NCBI GenBank assembly: GCA_963803165.1
Contig: CAWDLK010000008.1
Location: 1 to 64,000, forward strand
Reading direction: 5' to 3'
Length of the DNA: 64,000 nt
Source of the DNA: Changshengia sp963803165
Lineage (GTDB): Bacteria > Chloroflexota > Dormibacteria > Aeolococcales > Aeolococcaceae
Position numbers and translations under genes: made by a program. This document shows, piece after piece, positions 16,969 through 26,785 of the stretch; the stretch's first letter is position 1; every line of letters begins with the position of its first letter. The notes beneath the pieces were generated by a model. The model was given only the letters and a program-made list of their open reading frames with translations. It had not been told where the DNA came from and ran no database searches.

Positions 16969-19900
16969 ATGAACCGGTCACCCGCAGCACGCGGCGTCTC
17001 AGCGGTGGGCGCCCTCGCCCTGCTGGCCGCTCTCGTCAGCAGGGGTGGGGTGGCATCGGTGCCGGTGCAGGCCGCGGCCGGCCCGTTCCAATGCCAGCCG
17101 GGCTTCTACCAGGTCATCTCGGGGCAGCTCTACGAGCTCAACCCGGTCACCAGCACCTACACGGCGATCGGCTCCAAGTACTCGACCAGCTACAACGCCA
17201 TGGGCTTCAACGTGCTGGACGACTACCTGTACGCGATGGGCACCGGTACCTCCAACACAGGGGACCTGCTCAAGATCGCCGACGATGGGTCGGTCGCCGA
17301 CCTGGGACGGCCCTCCGGGATGTCCTCGCACAGCTTCGTCAGCGGCGACATGGACGGCTCCGGTCACCTCCTGGTCCAGTACTCCAGCGCGACGTGGTAC
17401 TCGATCGACGTCAGCACCGGTACCTGGACGTCCTTCACGGTGACCGGACAGCAGGGCAGCGGCAACGACGTCGTGTGGATCGACGGTTACCTCTACTTCG
17501 CCAGCGGTACCACGCTCTACACGATCAACCTCTCCACCGACGTCGAGACCTCGGTGAACGTCAGCGGGCTCCCATCCGGCGGTGCGTACGGGGCGGCCTG
17601 GTCGGACAAGCCCAGTGACCTCTTCCTCTCCAACAACTCGACCGGTGATATCTACCAGCTCGCCAACTTCACGGGGTCCAGCCCCTCGGCCACCCAGGTG
17701 GCGACCGGGGACAGCACGAGTGACAACGACGGGGCTGCCTGCAAGCAGGCGGCCAGCCCCTTCGTCCTCCCGGTGGCCAGCGCCGACACCTATTCGGCGA
17801 CCACCAACGTCACGCTGAGCGTGGACGCCGCGGACGGCGTCCTCGCCAACGACTCGGGTGCCGGGCTCACCGTCCTCTCCCACACCAACCCCGCCGACGG
17901 TACTCTCTCCCTCGGCTCTGACGGCTCCTTCATCTACGTGCCGGAGACCGGCTTCCAGGGCACCGACTCCTTCACCTACAGCGTCCAGGACGAGTACGGG
18001 CGTGACAGCGCCGGCTCCGCGACGGTCACCCTGGATGTCACCCTGCCGCCGGCGCCTCAGGCGCACGCCGACAGCTACTCCACGGTGGTGGGCACCACAT
18101 TGAGCGTGGTCGCGGGCAGCGGGTTGCTCGCCAACGACACCGGGACCGGCATCGCGGTCGCCTCCAACACCTCCCCGGGCGCTGGCTCCCTGACCGTCAA
18201 CTCCGACGGCTCGCTGAGCTACGTCCCGCCCGCCGACGCCTCCGCGGTCGAGACGTTCACCTACACCATCGAGGACAGCTTCTCGCGAACGTCGACCGCC
18301 GGCGTCACCATCGACGTGACCCCGACCGTCGTCGCGGGCAGCGGCTCGACCGCCTACGCCACCCCCCTCGCCGAGGCGAGCCCCGGTGTGCTCTCGGGTG
18401 CCGTGGGCGCGGGAATGTCCATCGCCTCGTACGAGCAGCCCGGTCATGGGAGCGTCACCGTCAGTGCCGACGGCGCCTTCACCTACACGCCCGACGCCGG
18501 ATTCGACGGGACCGACAGCTTCAGCTTCGTGGCCGAGGACGCCTACGACCAGGAGGTGGACGGGAGTTTCTCGATCGGGGTGGGAGCCCCGGCCCCGCCG
18601 GGTGCGGCCGATTACTCCTTCAGCATCCCGGCCGGCACGAGCCTGACCGAGACCGCGGCCTCCGGGCTGCTCTCCGACGATTCCGGGGCCTCGATCACCG
18701 TCACCGCGAACACCGCTCCCGCCTACGGCTCGGCCAGCGTGAGTGGCGACGGCGCCTTCACCTACACACCGCCCTCCACCTTCTCGGGGATGGACAGCTT
18801 CTCGTACACCATCACCGACGCCGTGGGCCAATCGGCGACCGGCGAGGTGACCGTCCACGTGACCGTGGTGGCGGTGGACCAGACCTACAGCACGCCCTAC
18901 ATGACCACCATCAACGTCAACGTGCTCGCCGGCGACCTGGGCTCGGACCTCTCGCTCCAGTACGTGATCAGCGCTCCCGCAAGCGGCGACTGGGGCGCGG
19001 ACGAGGCGGGGGCGATCTGGTACGAGCCGCCGTACGGCTTCGCCGGACCGGCGCAGTTCACCTACGACTTCATGGATCCGACCCTCTCCTGGGCCGACGC
19101 CACGGTGACCTTCGACGTCGGTGACCCGCCGGCGCCGTCCGCCGCCGGCTACACCGAGACCACGACCTCCGGCCAGCCCCTGGACGTCGACGCCGGCTCA
19201 GGGCTGCTCAGCGCATCCACCGGCTACTCGATCCAGGTTGACTCGAACACTGACCCCGCCGATGGGAGCGTCACCGCCGATCCCGACGGCAGCTTCGCCT
19301 ACGTTCCCCAGGCCGGCTTCTCCGGCATGGACGGCTTCGAATACACCATCATCGACCCCTACGGGCAGACCAGCACGGGGAGCGTCCAGATCACCGTCGA
19401 CCCGGTCGCCACGGACGTCACCTACGCGTCGCCCTGTGGCAGCGCCCTCAGCGTAACGGCCGCCGCCGGGCTGCTGAGCCGCGACCTCGGCACGTCGCTC
19501 GCCGTCGAGAGCGTCGACAGCGATGCCTCCCTGGGCCGCCTGGACTGGCAGTCCGACGGCGCCTTCACCTTCACGCCGGCGGCCGGTGTCTGCGCGACGT
19601 CGGGGTGGACGAGCTACGCGATCGAGGACGTCAACGACCTCGAGACGTCGGCGACGGTGACCTTCACGATCGGACCGCCCTCCTCGACCCTCGACCTCGC
19701 CTACACGGTGGGCGAGGACGGGAAGTCTCGCGGTGGCCGCCGGGAGCGGCCTGCTCGGCTGGGACTCCGGCGCCGGTGTGACGGTCGTGTCGTACACGCA
19801 GCCGAGCCACGGTAGCGTCACCGCCGGCCCCGACGGCTCCTTCACCTACCTCCCGGAGCCTGGATACGTAGGGCCCGACAGCTTCACCTACACCGCCGAG

Positions 19901-20101
19901 GAGGCGGGCGGTGTCCTCGGAACGGGGACCGTCGACATCTCCGTGGACCCGGCCGACGCGCCTCCGGGCGGGGACCCCGCCCCCACCCCGGACACCGGCG
20001 CGGGCGGGCTCTCGGCCGGCCCCGTGATGGGCGCCGCGATGATCGTGCTGGGTGTCCTGGGCGTCCTCGCCGTGAGGCGGAGAAGGCAGCCCGGGCGCTG
20101 A
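16969..20101 (+). pseudogene. Giant secreted protein with beta-propeller-like head and eight cadherin/Big_9-like repeats, frameshifted near the 3' end
   Basis: Signal peptide (MNRSPAARGVSAVGALALLA), then about 250 residues of a propeller-like domain (YELNPVTSTYTAIGSKYS, LLKIADDGSVADLG, DVVWIDGYLYFASG). Eight repeats of about 88 residues follow, each with a GLLANDSG-like turn and DGSFTYVP..GFxGTDSFTY, the signature of tandem cadherin-like/VCBS-type Ig modules. At 19726-19730 two bases (TC) appear to be missing from a TCTCTC tract. The original frame stops at 19815, while the rest of repeat 8 and the C-terminal anchor (TPDTGAGG, hydrophobic helix, RRRRQPGR) lie in another frame ending at 20101. 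As it stands, the product would lack its anchor and be released. Confidence 0.8.
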
Positions 20102-20115
20102 CCCGCTGGCCCCGC

Positions 20116-20898
20116 TCAGAGCACCTTGGAGAGGAACTCCTTGGTGCGATCCTGCTGGGGGTTGCCGATCACGTCGCGGGGCCTGCCCGCCTCGACGATG
20201 GCCCCGCCGTCCATGAAGACCAGCGTGTCGCCGACCTCCCGGGCAAAGCCCATCTCGTGGGTGACCACGACCATGGTCATCCCCTCGTGGGCGAGGCCGC
20301 GCATGACGTCCAGGACGTCGCCCACCAGCTCCGGGTCGAGGGCGGAGGTCGGCTCGTCGAAGAGCATCAGCTTGGGCTGCATGGCCAGCGCCCGGGCGAT
20401 CGCCACCCGCTGCTGCTGGCCGCCTGAGAGTTGCCGGGGATGGGAGTCGAGCCGGTCGCCGAGGCCGACCCGATCGAGCAGCGCCCGGCCGCGCTCTGAG
20501 GCCGTTGCCACCGACTCTCGCCTCACCCGCACCGGCGCCTCGATCACGTTCTCCAGGGCGGTCATGTGGGGGAAGAGGTTGAAGCTCTGGAACACCATCC
20601 CGATCTCGGCCCGCTTGCGGCAGACCTCGCGCTCGGGCAGCTCATGGAGCCGGCCGCCGCGCTCCCGGTAGCCGACCAGCTCGCCATCCACCCACAGCCG
20701 GCCGGCATCGATCTTCTCCAGGTGGTTGATGCAGCGCAGGAAGGTGCTCTTGCCCGACCCCGAGGGGCCGATGATGCACATCACCTCCCTCGGCGCGACC
20801 TCGAGGTCGATGCCGAGCAGCACCTCGTTGCGTCCGAAGCTCTTGTGCACCGCCTCGGCGCGGACCATGGGGTGGGGCGTCACGGGAACCATGCTCAC
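20116..20898 (-). CDS. glnQ: Polar amino-acid ABC transporter ATPase
   Basis: A 260-residue ATP-binding subunit of the GlnQ/HisP type. Walker A is GPSGSGKST, the signature is LSGGQQQR, Walker B is LMLFDEPTSALDPE, and the switch histidine lies in VVVTHEMGFAREV. It energises import of a polar or basic amino acid with the permease encoded just upstream, whose stop overlaps this start by 4 nt. The second methionine (MVRAEAVHKSFG) is an equally plausible start. The gene symbol denotes the family only; the solute is inferred, not shown. Confidence 0.9.
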   Translation of the reverse strand: MSMVPVTPHPMVRAEAVHKSFGRNEVLLGIDLEVAPREVMCIIGPSGSGKSTFLRCINHLEKIDAGRLWVDGELVGYRERGGRLHELPEREVCRKRAEIGMVFQSFNLFPHMTALENVIEAPVRVRRESVATASERGRALLDRVGLGDRLDSHPRQLSGGQQQRVAIARALAMQPKLMLFDEPTSALDPELVGDVLDVMRGLAHEGMTMVVVTHEMGFAREVGDTLVFMDGGAIVEAGRPRDVIGNPQQDRTKEFLSKVL

Positions 20899-21923
20899 AT
20901 TCCCGAGTGTGGCCTGCCGGGCTCGAGCCAGGGCTCGACCGGGCTCTCGAACGGCGGGCGTGCATGGAATTGGAAGACCATGCGGCGGAGACGCTGCATC
21001 GGCGTGGGAGGCAGCCCCCGCACCGAACCCCGCGCAAAGTGGCGCTCGACGTAGTACTGAAAGACGGTGAGCACCGAGGACATCGCCAGGTACCAGATGC
21101 TGGCGACGATCGCCAGGTCGATGATGTGGTAGTTGAAGTTGGAGATGTCCTGCTGGACGGTGAAGAGCTCGCGAAGGGTGACGATGTAGGCGAGCGACGT
21201 CGTCTTGAGCATCGAGATCGTCTCGTTGCCGGTGGGGGGGACGATCACCCGCATCGCCTGGGGGAGCACGATCCGGCGCATCACCTGAGCGCGCCTCATC
21301 CCGAGGGCGTGGGCGGCCTCAGTCTGCCCCTGGTCCACCGAGATGATGCCCGCGCGGACGATCTCGGCCATGTAGGCGGCCTCGTTGAGCCCGAGGCCGA
21401 GGATCGCCGCCACCAGCGGGGTGATGAGTGCATTGGTGGATGTCTGCCACACGATGTGGGTGAAGGGGATGCCGATTGACAGGTCGGGCAGGATGTTGGC
21501 GATGTTCCACCAGAAGAAGAGCTGGACCAGCACCGGGGTGCCCCGGAAGAACCAGATGTAGAACCAGCTCACCGAGGACATGACCCGGTTGGGGGAGAGC
21601 CGCATCACCGCCATCAGCACCCCCAAGCCGACGCCGACGACCATCGCGATGGCGGTGAGGTAGAGGGTCACCACCGCGGCTTGCAGGATGCGGTCGTTGA
21701 AGAGGTACTGGCTGACCACTGACCATTGCAGCCCGGGCGCGGTGACGAAGGTGTCGACGACGCCGGCGAGGAAGAGCAGCACGACGAGGGCGGCGATCCA
21801 CCGCCCGGGGTGGCGCAGGGGGACGGCTCGGATCGTCTCGGGGCGCCGCCTGCCGGTCACCGGTGGGATCAGCGGGTCCACGGTGAGTCCGGTCACCCCA
21901 TCCTCCGCGTGGGGCCTCTCCAC
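20895..21923 (-). CDS. Polar amino-acid ABC transporter permease (HisM/GlnP type)
   Basis: A 342-residue integral membrane protein. The HisMQ-type core begins near LQAAVVTLYLTAIAMVVGVGLGVLMAVMR and carries the EAA coupling loop EAAHALGMRRAQVMRRIVLPQAM, which docks on the ATPase. An extra N-terminal helix (WIAALVVLLFLAGVVDTFV) precedes the core, as in fused or extended family members. It overlaps the ATPase gene by 4 nt and follows the binding-protein gene after 55 nt, so all three form one importer operon. Confidence 0.9.
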   Translation of the reverse strand: MERPHAEDGVTGLTVDPLIPPVTGRRRPETIRAVPLRHPGRWIAALVVLLFLAGVVDTFVTAPGLQWSVVSQYLFNDRILQAAVVTLYLTAIAMVVGVGLGVLMAVMRLSPNRVMSSVSWFYIWFFRGTPVLVQLFFWWNIANILPDLSIGIPFTHIVWQTSTNALITPLVAAILGLGLNEAAYMAEIVRAGIISVDQGQTEAAHALGMRRAQVMRRIVLPQAMRVIVPPTGNETISMLKTTSLAYIVTLRELFTVQQDISNFNYHIIDLAIVASIWYLAMSSVLTVFQYYVERHFARGSVRGLPPTPMQRLRRMVFQFHARPPFESPVEPWLEPGRPHSGM

Positions 21924-21978
21924 CGCGCCAGCTCCCCACCCACTCCCGGGTCAGCCCCCGGGTTGCCGGCCGGTGATC

Positions 21979-22974
21979 TCAGTACGAGGGTACACAGGTC
22001 GAGCCGACCGCGTTGTTGTTGTTGACCCCGACGTCCGAAGCGGCGACCCCGCCGTCCGTGACCCCCGCGCTGCCCAGGATCTTGCTGTAGTAGCCGTTGT
22101 TGATCAGATAGGTGAGGGCGTCCTCGATGGCCTTGTCGAATCCCAGCTTGTGGGCGACCGCCACCCCGTACGGGTAGATGCTGCAGGGCTGGCCGCTGAC
22201 GCGCAGCTTGGTGGGCTCCAGCTTCACCTGGTAGTCGGCGACCGGCTGGTCGGCCCAGCCGAAGTCGGCTCGCCCGCTGGTCAGAGCCGCGTTCGCCTCG
22301 GTCTGGGTGCTGAAGCTCTCGACGTTGATGTCCTGAAGGCCCGCCGCGGTGCAGTTGTCCTTGTCACCCGAGATCGCGCCTCCGCCCGGCTTCTGGCCCA
22401 TGTAGCCGTAGGCATCCGACTCCTCGACAGTCCCCAACTCGACCGCCACCGAGTGGCCGCACATCTGCGCGGCCGAGGTGATGCTCGGGCCGTTGACCGT
22501 GGTCAGCCAGGACTCCCCGGCCTGGTAGTAGGTGATGAAGTCGATCCCGGAGGCCTCGCGGGAAGCGGTGGGCGTGAAGCTGGAGAAGCTCATCACGTAC
22601 TTGGGGTTCTTCTCCAGGAGCGCGGGGATGATGTCATCGAAGGTGATGTTGTCGATGGTGCAGGAGACCCCGAGGACGGAACAGACATCCTGAGCTAGCT
22701 CGAGATCCCACCCGACCACCTGACCGCTGCCGTTGACGTATTCGTTCGGCGCGTACGAAGCGTCGCTCGCGATCTGGAACGGCTCCATCGCCTTGACCGC
22801 CGCAGGTATCTCGCTGGCGATGCTGGACTGGGTGGCGGGCTGGGGGCTCGTCAGGATCGGGCTGGTGCTCCCGCAGGCGCTCAGCGCGAGCAGGGCCAGG
22901 GCCGGGACGGTGAAGGCGGCGCGGCGCCCACGGGCAGGTGTGAGTCGCGGGAGGTCGTGCATTTGGTGGGGCAT
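21979..22974 (-). CDS. Amino-acid ABC transporter substrate-binding lipoprotein
   Basis: A 331-residue exported solute-binding protein. The signal peptide ends in a lipobox (LLALSAC). The mature part follows the family-3 binding protein pattern: PFQIASDASYAPNEYV, VVGWDLELAQDVCSVLGV, ITFDDIIPALLEKNPKYVMSF, then the second lobe with DFGWADQPVADYQV and a C-terminal YLINNGYYSKIL helix. The start at 22974 or the ATG four codons later keeps the signal peptide. The neighbouring aminotransferase and homogentisate dioxygenase suggest an aromatic or related amino acid as cargo; this is inference. Confidence 0.9.
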   Translation of the reverse strand: MPHQMHDLPRLTPARGRRAAFTVPALALLALSACGSTSPILTSPQPATQSSIASEIPAAVKAMEPFQIASDASYAPNEYVNGSGQVVGWDLELAQDVCSVLGVSCTIDNITFDDIIPALLEKNPKYVMSFSSFTPTASREASGIDFITYYQAGESWLTTVNGPSITSAAQMCGHSVAVELGTVEESDAYGYMGQKPGGGAISGDKDNCTAAGLQDINVESFSTQTEANAALTSGRADFGWADQPVADYQVKLEPTKLRVSGQPCSIYPYGVAVAHKLGFDKAIEDALTYLINNGYYSKILGSAGVTDGGVAASDVGVNNNNAVGSTCVPSY

Positions 22975-23002
22975 TGTGCGCCCGGTATGGGGTGCATGTC
23001 CA

Positions 23003-23017
23003 TGTGCGCCGCGCACA
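23003..23017. promoter_or_regulatory. 15-bp perfect palindrome upstream of the binding-protein gene
   Basis: TGTGCGCCGCGCACA lies 29 nt before the substrate-binding protein start, in the 56-nt gap after the aminotransferase. It is a possible operator or mRNA hairpin; no cognate regulator is visible. Confidence 0.35.
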
Positions 23018-23030
23018 AGGACTGTCAGTC

Positions 23031-24221
23031 CTACCTCTCTCCGGACGCCGTCGTCTCGGCGAGCGCCCGGGCCGCGATGGCGAGCGCCGGGCGGTCCACG
23101 CTGAAGCAGATGCGGAAGTGGTCGGGGACCCCGAAGGCCACGCCCGGCACCACCACCGCGCGCCGCTCCGCCAGCGCGGCGACGAAGTCCAGGGTCTCCT
23201 CCCAGGGGCAGCGCACCCAGAGGTAGAGGCCGCCCTGACACTCCGCCGCCTCCAGGCCCGCCGCCGCCGCCGCGCCGGCGATGAGGTCGCGACGCTCCCG
23301 GTAGGGGCTCGCGTCCGCCTCCCAGCTCTCCAGCTCGAGGAGCGCGAGCTGGGCCGTGGCCGGGGCGTTGACGTAGCCGAGGGCCCGCTGGCAGAGGGCC
23401 AGCCCCGCCTCGCTCTCGGCGCCGGTCAGCGAGGGGTGCAGCGCCAGGTAGCCGATGCGCTCGCCGGCCACCCCGAGGTCCTTGGAGAAGGAGCGGCAGA
23501 GCACGGTGTGCTCGTAGTGGTGGAAGGGCTCGGTCCTCCGGTGCGGGGGGTAGATGAGCCGCCGGTACACCTCGTCCACGACGAGGAGCACAGGGCGGCC
23601 GCCCCGCCGCCGGTGCGCGTCGAGCAGCGACCCCAGGTCGCCCAGCTCCGCCTCGGTGGTGACGTGCCCGCTGGGGTTGCAGGGCGTGTTGAGGACGAGG
23701 GCGCCGGTCGCATCGGTGAGGGCGGCCTCGATGGCCTCGAGGTCGAGCGCGCCTCCATCGCCTGACCGCGCCACCCGCAGCCGGTGCCCGCACACCTCGC
23801 TGTAGAGCCGGAACTCGGAGAAGTAGGGGGCGATCACCACCACCTCGCTGCCCGCCTCCACGAAGGCTCGGAGCGCCATCGAGATCGCACCCGCCGCACC
23901 CACGGTGACCGCCACCGACTGCGCGGTGACGCCCGGCACCTCGACGTCCTCGGCGATGCGCTCGCGCAGCTCGGGATAGCCGAGGTTGGGCATGTAGCCG
24001 AAGCGCCGCGGGCGGACCGCGGCCGCCGCCCTCGCGAACGCCTGGCGCACCGCGTCGGGGGCCTCGAGGGGCTGGCCGAGCGAGAGGTCGGCGACCGCGT
24101 CGGCTCCGTGGCGCTCTCGGAGCCGCTGGGCCGTCGCGGCACCGGCGCGCACCCAGCCCCCCGCCTCGACCTCCCCGCGCACCCACATGGTCAGGGCGCC
24201 GTCGCCGCCGACCGCGCTCAT
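23031..24221 (-). CDS. Class I/II PLP-dependent aminotransferase
   Basis: A 396-residue fold-type I aminotransferase of the AspC/tyrosine-aminotransferase group. It has DLSLGQPLEAPDAV near the N-terminus, GYMPNLGYPELRERIAEDV, GAAGAISMALRAFVEAG, LNTPCNPSGHVTT (cofactor-contacting Asn), VVDEVYRRLIY (ring Asp/Tyr), SFSKDLGVAGERIGY with the Schiff-base lysine, and RICFSV with the carboxylate-binding Arg. The amino donor cannot be read directly. Its position directly behind homogentisate dioxygenase makes tyrosine or phenylalanine a sensible guess. The start at 24221 may be 11 codons too long. Confidence 0.88.
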   Translation of the reverse strand: MSAVGGDGALTMWVRGEVEAGGWVRAGAATAQRLRERHGADAVADLSLGQPLEAPDAVRQAFARAAAAVRPRRFGYMPNLGYPELRERIAEDVEVPGVTAQSVAVTVGAAGAISMALRAFVEAGSEVVVIAPYFSEFRLYSEVCGHRLRVARSGDGGALDLEAIEAALTDATGALVLNTPCNPSGHVTTEAELGDLGSLLDAHRRRGGRPVLLVVDEVYRRLIYPPHRRTEPFHHYEHTVLCRSFSKDLGVAGERIGYLALHPSLTGAESEAGLALCQRALGYVNAPATAQLALLELESWEADASPYRERRDLIAGAAAAAGLEAAECQGGLYLWVRCPWEETLDFVAALAERRAVVVPGVAFGVPDHFRICFSVDRPALAIAARALAETTASGER

Positions 24222-24255
24222 CGGGCCGGCGCCGGGACCGCGCGTCTCTGCCGGC

Positions 24256-25437
24256 TCACCCCTTGGATCCCGACCGCCGGGTGCCGTCGACGTGCCAGGA
24301 GAACGGGTAGGTGGCGTCGACCACCTGGCGGGCCACCTGGGTGCGGTGGAGGGGACGGAAGGTGTCGATCATCACGGCCACCTCGTCGGTCTCGGGTGGC
24401 TGCTTGGCCACCGGCTCGACCGCCTCCGGCTGCGGGCCGTGGGCGAGCCCGCTCACGTGGTGGGTGAGCGAGCCCGGCTGCAGCTCCGGGCGGGACGCGA
24501 AGGTGCCCTCGACGCGGTAGAGGACGAAGTCGTAGTCGAGGTTGGAATGGTGATAGGGGAGGACGGCGGCCTCCGGGTCCCAGCCCAGCTTCCGCGGCAC
24601 GAAGGAGCAGATCACGCAGCCGGTGGCCTGGAAGGTCTGGTGGATCGAGGGTGGCAGGTGGAGGCTCCCCGCGCGCGCCTCGAAGTCGTGGATGTTGAAG
24701 GCGACCGGGTAGACGGTCCCGTCCCATCCCACCACGTCGAGGGGGTGATGGTCGAGCGAGTAGCAGGACATGTGCCCCGCGCGCTTGAGCCAGACCTGGG
24801 TGGGGCCCTCCCCCTGCTCCAGCGCCTCGGGGGCGCGGAAGTCGCGCTCGCTGTACGGGGCCAGCTCGGTGAGCTGGCCGTTGCCCGCCCGGTAGCGGTC
24901 CGGCAAGTCCACGGCGCCCGCGACCTCCAGGACCAGCACCCGGGTGTCCTCGAGGTGGTCGAATTCGACGCGGTACACGGTGCCCCGCGGGATCACCACG
25001 TAGTCGTGGTGTCCGAACCGGAGCCGGCCGAACTGGGTGTGGAGGGTCCCCGACCCCTGGTGGACGAAGAGGACGTCGTCGGCCGAGCCGTCGGTGAAGA
25101 ACGCCTGCTGCTGCCGCTGCGGGATCAGCAGGCCGATCCGGATGTCCTCGTTGACGAGCAGCCACTGCCGGCCGGTGACGGCGTCGCCGTGGGCGGGCAG
25201 CCGGAACCCCTGGAGGAGGGCGTGCTCGTGGACCTTCTCGTTCTCCATGGAGATGTCGTCGCCCTCACCCTCGACGACGTCCTGCACCGCCTCCGGCAGG
25301 TGGCGGTGGTAGAGGAGGGACGATGGGCCGGCGTAGCCCCCGCGGCTGAACAGCTCCTCGTAGACCGGGGCGCCGTCGAGGCTGAAGCGCATGTGGCGCT
25401 TGCGGGGCAGCTCGCCGAGCCGCATGTAGGGCCGCAC
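24256..25437 (-). CDS. hmgA: Homogentisate 1,2-dioxygenase
   Basis: A 393-residue cupin dioxygenase of the shorter bacterial homogentisate dioxygenase type, which opens the ring of homogentisate to maleylacetoacetate in tyrosine catabolism using Fe(II). Landmarks are LLIPQRQQQAFFTDGSADDVLFVHQG, HHDYVVIPRGTVYRV, SIHQTFQATGCVICSFVPRKL, PYHHSNLDYDFVLYRVEG and GSLTHHVSGLAHGPQP, which hold the His and Glu ligands. Translation starts at a GTG at 25437 or the ATG at 25425. It is the first gene of a leftward operon with the aminotransferase and importer. 4-Hydroxyphenylpyruvate dioxygenase and the downstream hydrolase are not in the window. Confidence 0.85.
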   Translation of the reverse strand: MRPYMRLGELPRKRHMRFSLDGAPVYEELFSRGGYAGPSSLLYHRHLPEAVQDVVEGEGDDISMENEKVHEHALLQGFRLPAHGDAVTGRQWLLVNEDIRIGLLIPQRQQQAFFTDGSADDVLFVHQGSGTLHTQFGRLRFGHHDYVVIPRGTVYRVEFDHLEDTRVLVLEVAGAVDLPDRYRAGNGQLTELAPYSERDFRAPEALEQGEGPTQVWLKRAGHMSCYSLDHHPLDVVGWDGTVYPVAFNIHDFEARAGSLHLPPSIHQTFQATGCVICSFVPRKLGWDPEAAVLPYHHSNLDYDFVLYRVEGTFASRPELQPGSLTHHVSGLAHGPQPEAVEPVAKQPPETDEVAVMIDTFRPLHRTQVARQVVDATYPFSWHVDGTRRSGSKG

Positions 25438-25600
25438 CGCGCAAGGCTAGCAGGCGCGACGGAGCGAGGTGCGAGAGCCGAACTGTGGCCGGCGCGCGCG
25501 ATCGGATGTAGGGTGTGGGTCGAGGGGGCAGCGCCATTCCCGCCCGGCGGCCGGCTGCCCTGGTGAGAGCCCGGCACTGCGGCGAAGGAGGACCTGGGCC

Positions 25601-26779
25601 ATGGCACGACGGACCGGTCTGCACCGGGGAGCGGCAGTCCCGGCCCTGGCGGCCCTCGGGGCGCTGCTCGCGTCCTGCGGCGGCACCTCGGCGAGCCCGA
25701 CCCACACCCCGCGCACCAGCGCCAGCTCGACGGCGTCGCCGACGCCGACCGCCTCCGCCACCCCGTCCCCGGCCACCCCGGCGCCGACCCCGATCGCAGG
25801 CTTCCAAGCCGCCTCGGTGACCTTCGTCTCGTCCCAGGACGGCTGGGTCCTCGGCACGGCCGGCGGCGGCCTCGCGCTGGCCCGCACGCAGGACGGGGGT
25901 GCCTACTGGAACAGCGTCACCCCGCCCCCGACCGGCTTCTACAAGGGCCCGGGGACCAGCGGGGTGTCGGGCATCCGCTTCGCCAACCAGCAGGACGGCT
26001 GGGCATACGGCAGCCAGCTCTGGGCCACCCATGACGGGGGCGCCAGCTGGGCTCAGGTCACCCTGCCCGCTCTGAACTCCGGGGGCGGGATGACCCCCAT
26101 CCAGGACCTGGAGACGGCGGGGGGTCAGGTCTACGCCGTGTACTTCGGGTCCTCCGGCTTTGCCATCGCCGGCAGCCCGGTGGGCAGCAACTCGTGGGTC
26201 GTGTCGTCCACCGGCATCTCCTTCGGCGCCGGGCCGATACCGGGTGCCCAGATGGTCATCCAGGGGTCGGGGGGATGGGTGCTGGAGAACGACCGCACCG
26301 TCGCCGGCGGCGCCCGGCTCACCGGCGGCGCCTGGAGCTCGTGGACCCCGCCGTGCACCACCACGGGCGGACCGGCCGCCCTTGCCGCCTCCAGCGCTCA
26401 GGATCTGATCGCCGCCTGCGACGTCGGGCTGTACGGGTCGGGGCCACCGGCGGAGCGCGCCTACACCTCGACCGACGGCGGCGGCAGCTTCACCGAGCTG
26501 GCCACCGCCCTCCCCTCCAGCTGCCAGGGCAGCGCGACCATCGCCGGCCCCAGCCCCTCGGTCGCGGCCGCGGGCTGCGGAGGGCAGATCGTGGCGACCT
26601 TCAATGGAGGCGGGAGCTGGAGCACCGTCTTCAGCGGCGGTGCCAGCACCACCATCGCCTACGTCGGGTTCACCACCAGCAGCCAGGGGGTCGCCATCTC
26701 CGCGGCCTCCGGGAGCAGCGCGGGCGCGCTGCTGATGACCTCCGACGGGGGCCACGCCTGGGGGACGGTCACCGTCTGA
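25601..26779 (+). CDS. BNR-repeat (sialidase/photosystem-stability-factor-like) lipoprotein
   Basis: A 392-residue lipoprotein. GAAGGAGG lies 9 nt before the ATG. The signal peptide ends LGALLASC (lipobox), then a Thr/Ser/Pro-rich linker to about residue 67. The rest has repeated beta-propeller blades with Asp-box/BNR-like turns: TQDGGAYW, ATHDGGASWAQV, TSTDGGGSF, TFNGGGSWSTV, TSDGGHAWGTV, interspersed with FVSSQDGWVLG and FANQQDGWAYG. The blade pattern matches YCF48/sialidase-like propellers rather than an enzyme with known catalytic residues. It is a paralogue of the gene at 45918-47162. Function unknown. Confidence 0.8.
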   Translation: MARRTGLHRGAAVPALAALGALLASCGGTSASPTHTPRTSASSTASPTPTASATPSPATPAPTPIAGFQAASVTFVSSQDGWVLGTAGGGLALARTQDGGAYWNSVTPPPTGFYKGPGTSGVSGIRFANQQDGWAYGSQLWATHDGGASWAQVTLPALNSGGGMTPIQDLETAGGQVYAVYFGSSGFAIAGSPVGSNSWVVSSTGISFGAGPIPGAQMVIQGSGGWVLENDRTVAGGARLTGGAWSSWTPPCTTTGGPAALAASSAQDLIAACDVGLYGSGPPAERAYTSTDGGGSFTELATALPSSCQGSATIAGPSPSVAAAGCGGQIVATFNGGGSWSTVFSGGASTTIAYVGFTTSSQGVAISAASGSSAGALLMTSDGGHAWGTVTV

Positions 26780-26785
26780 GCCGGA

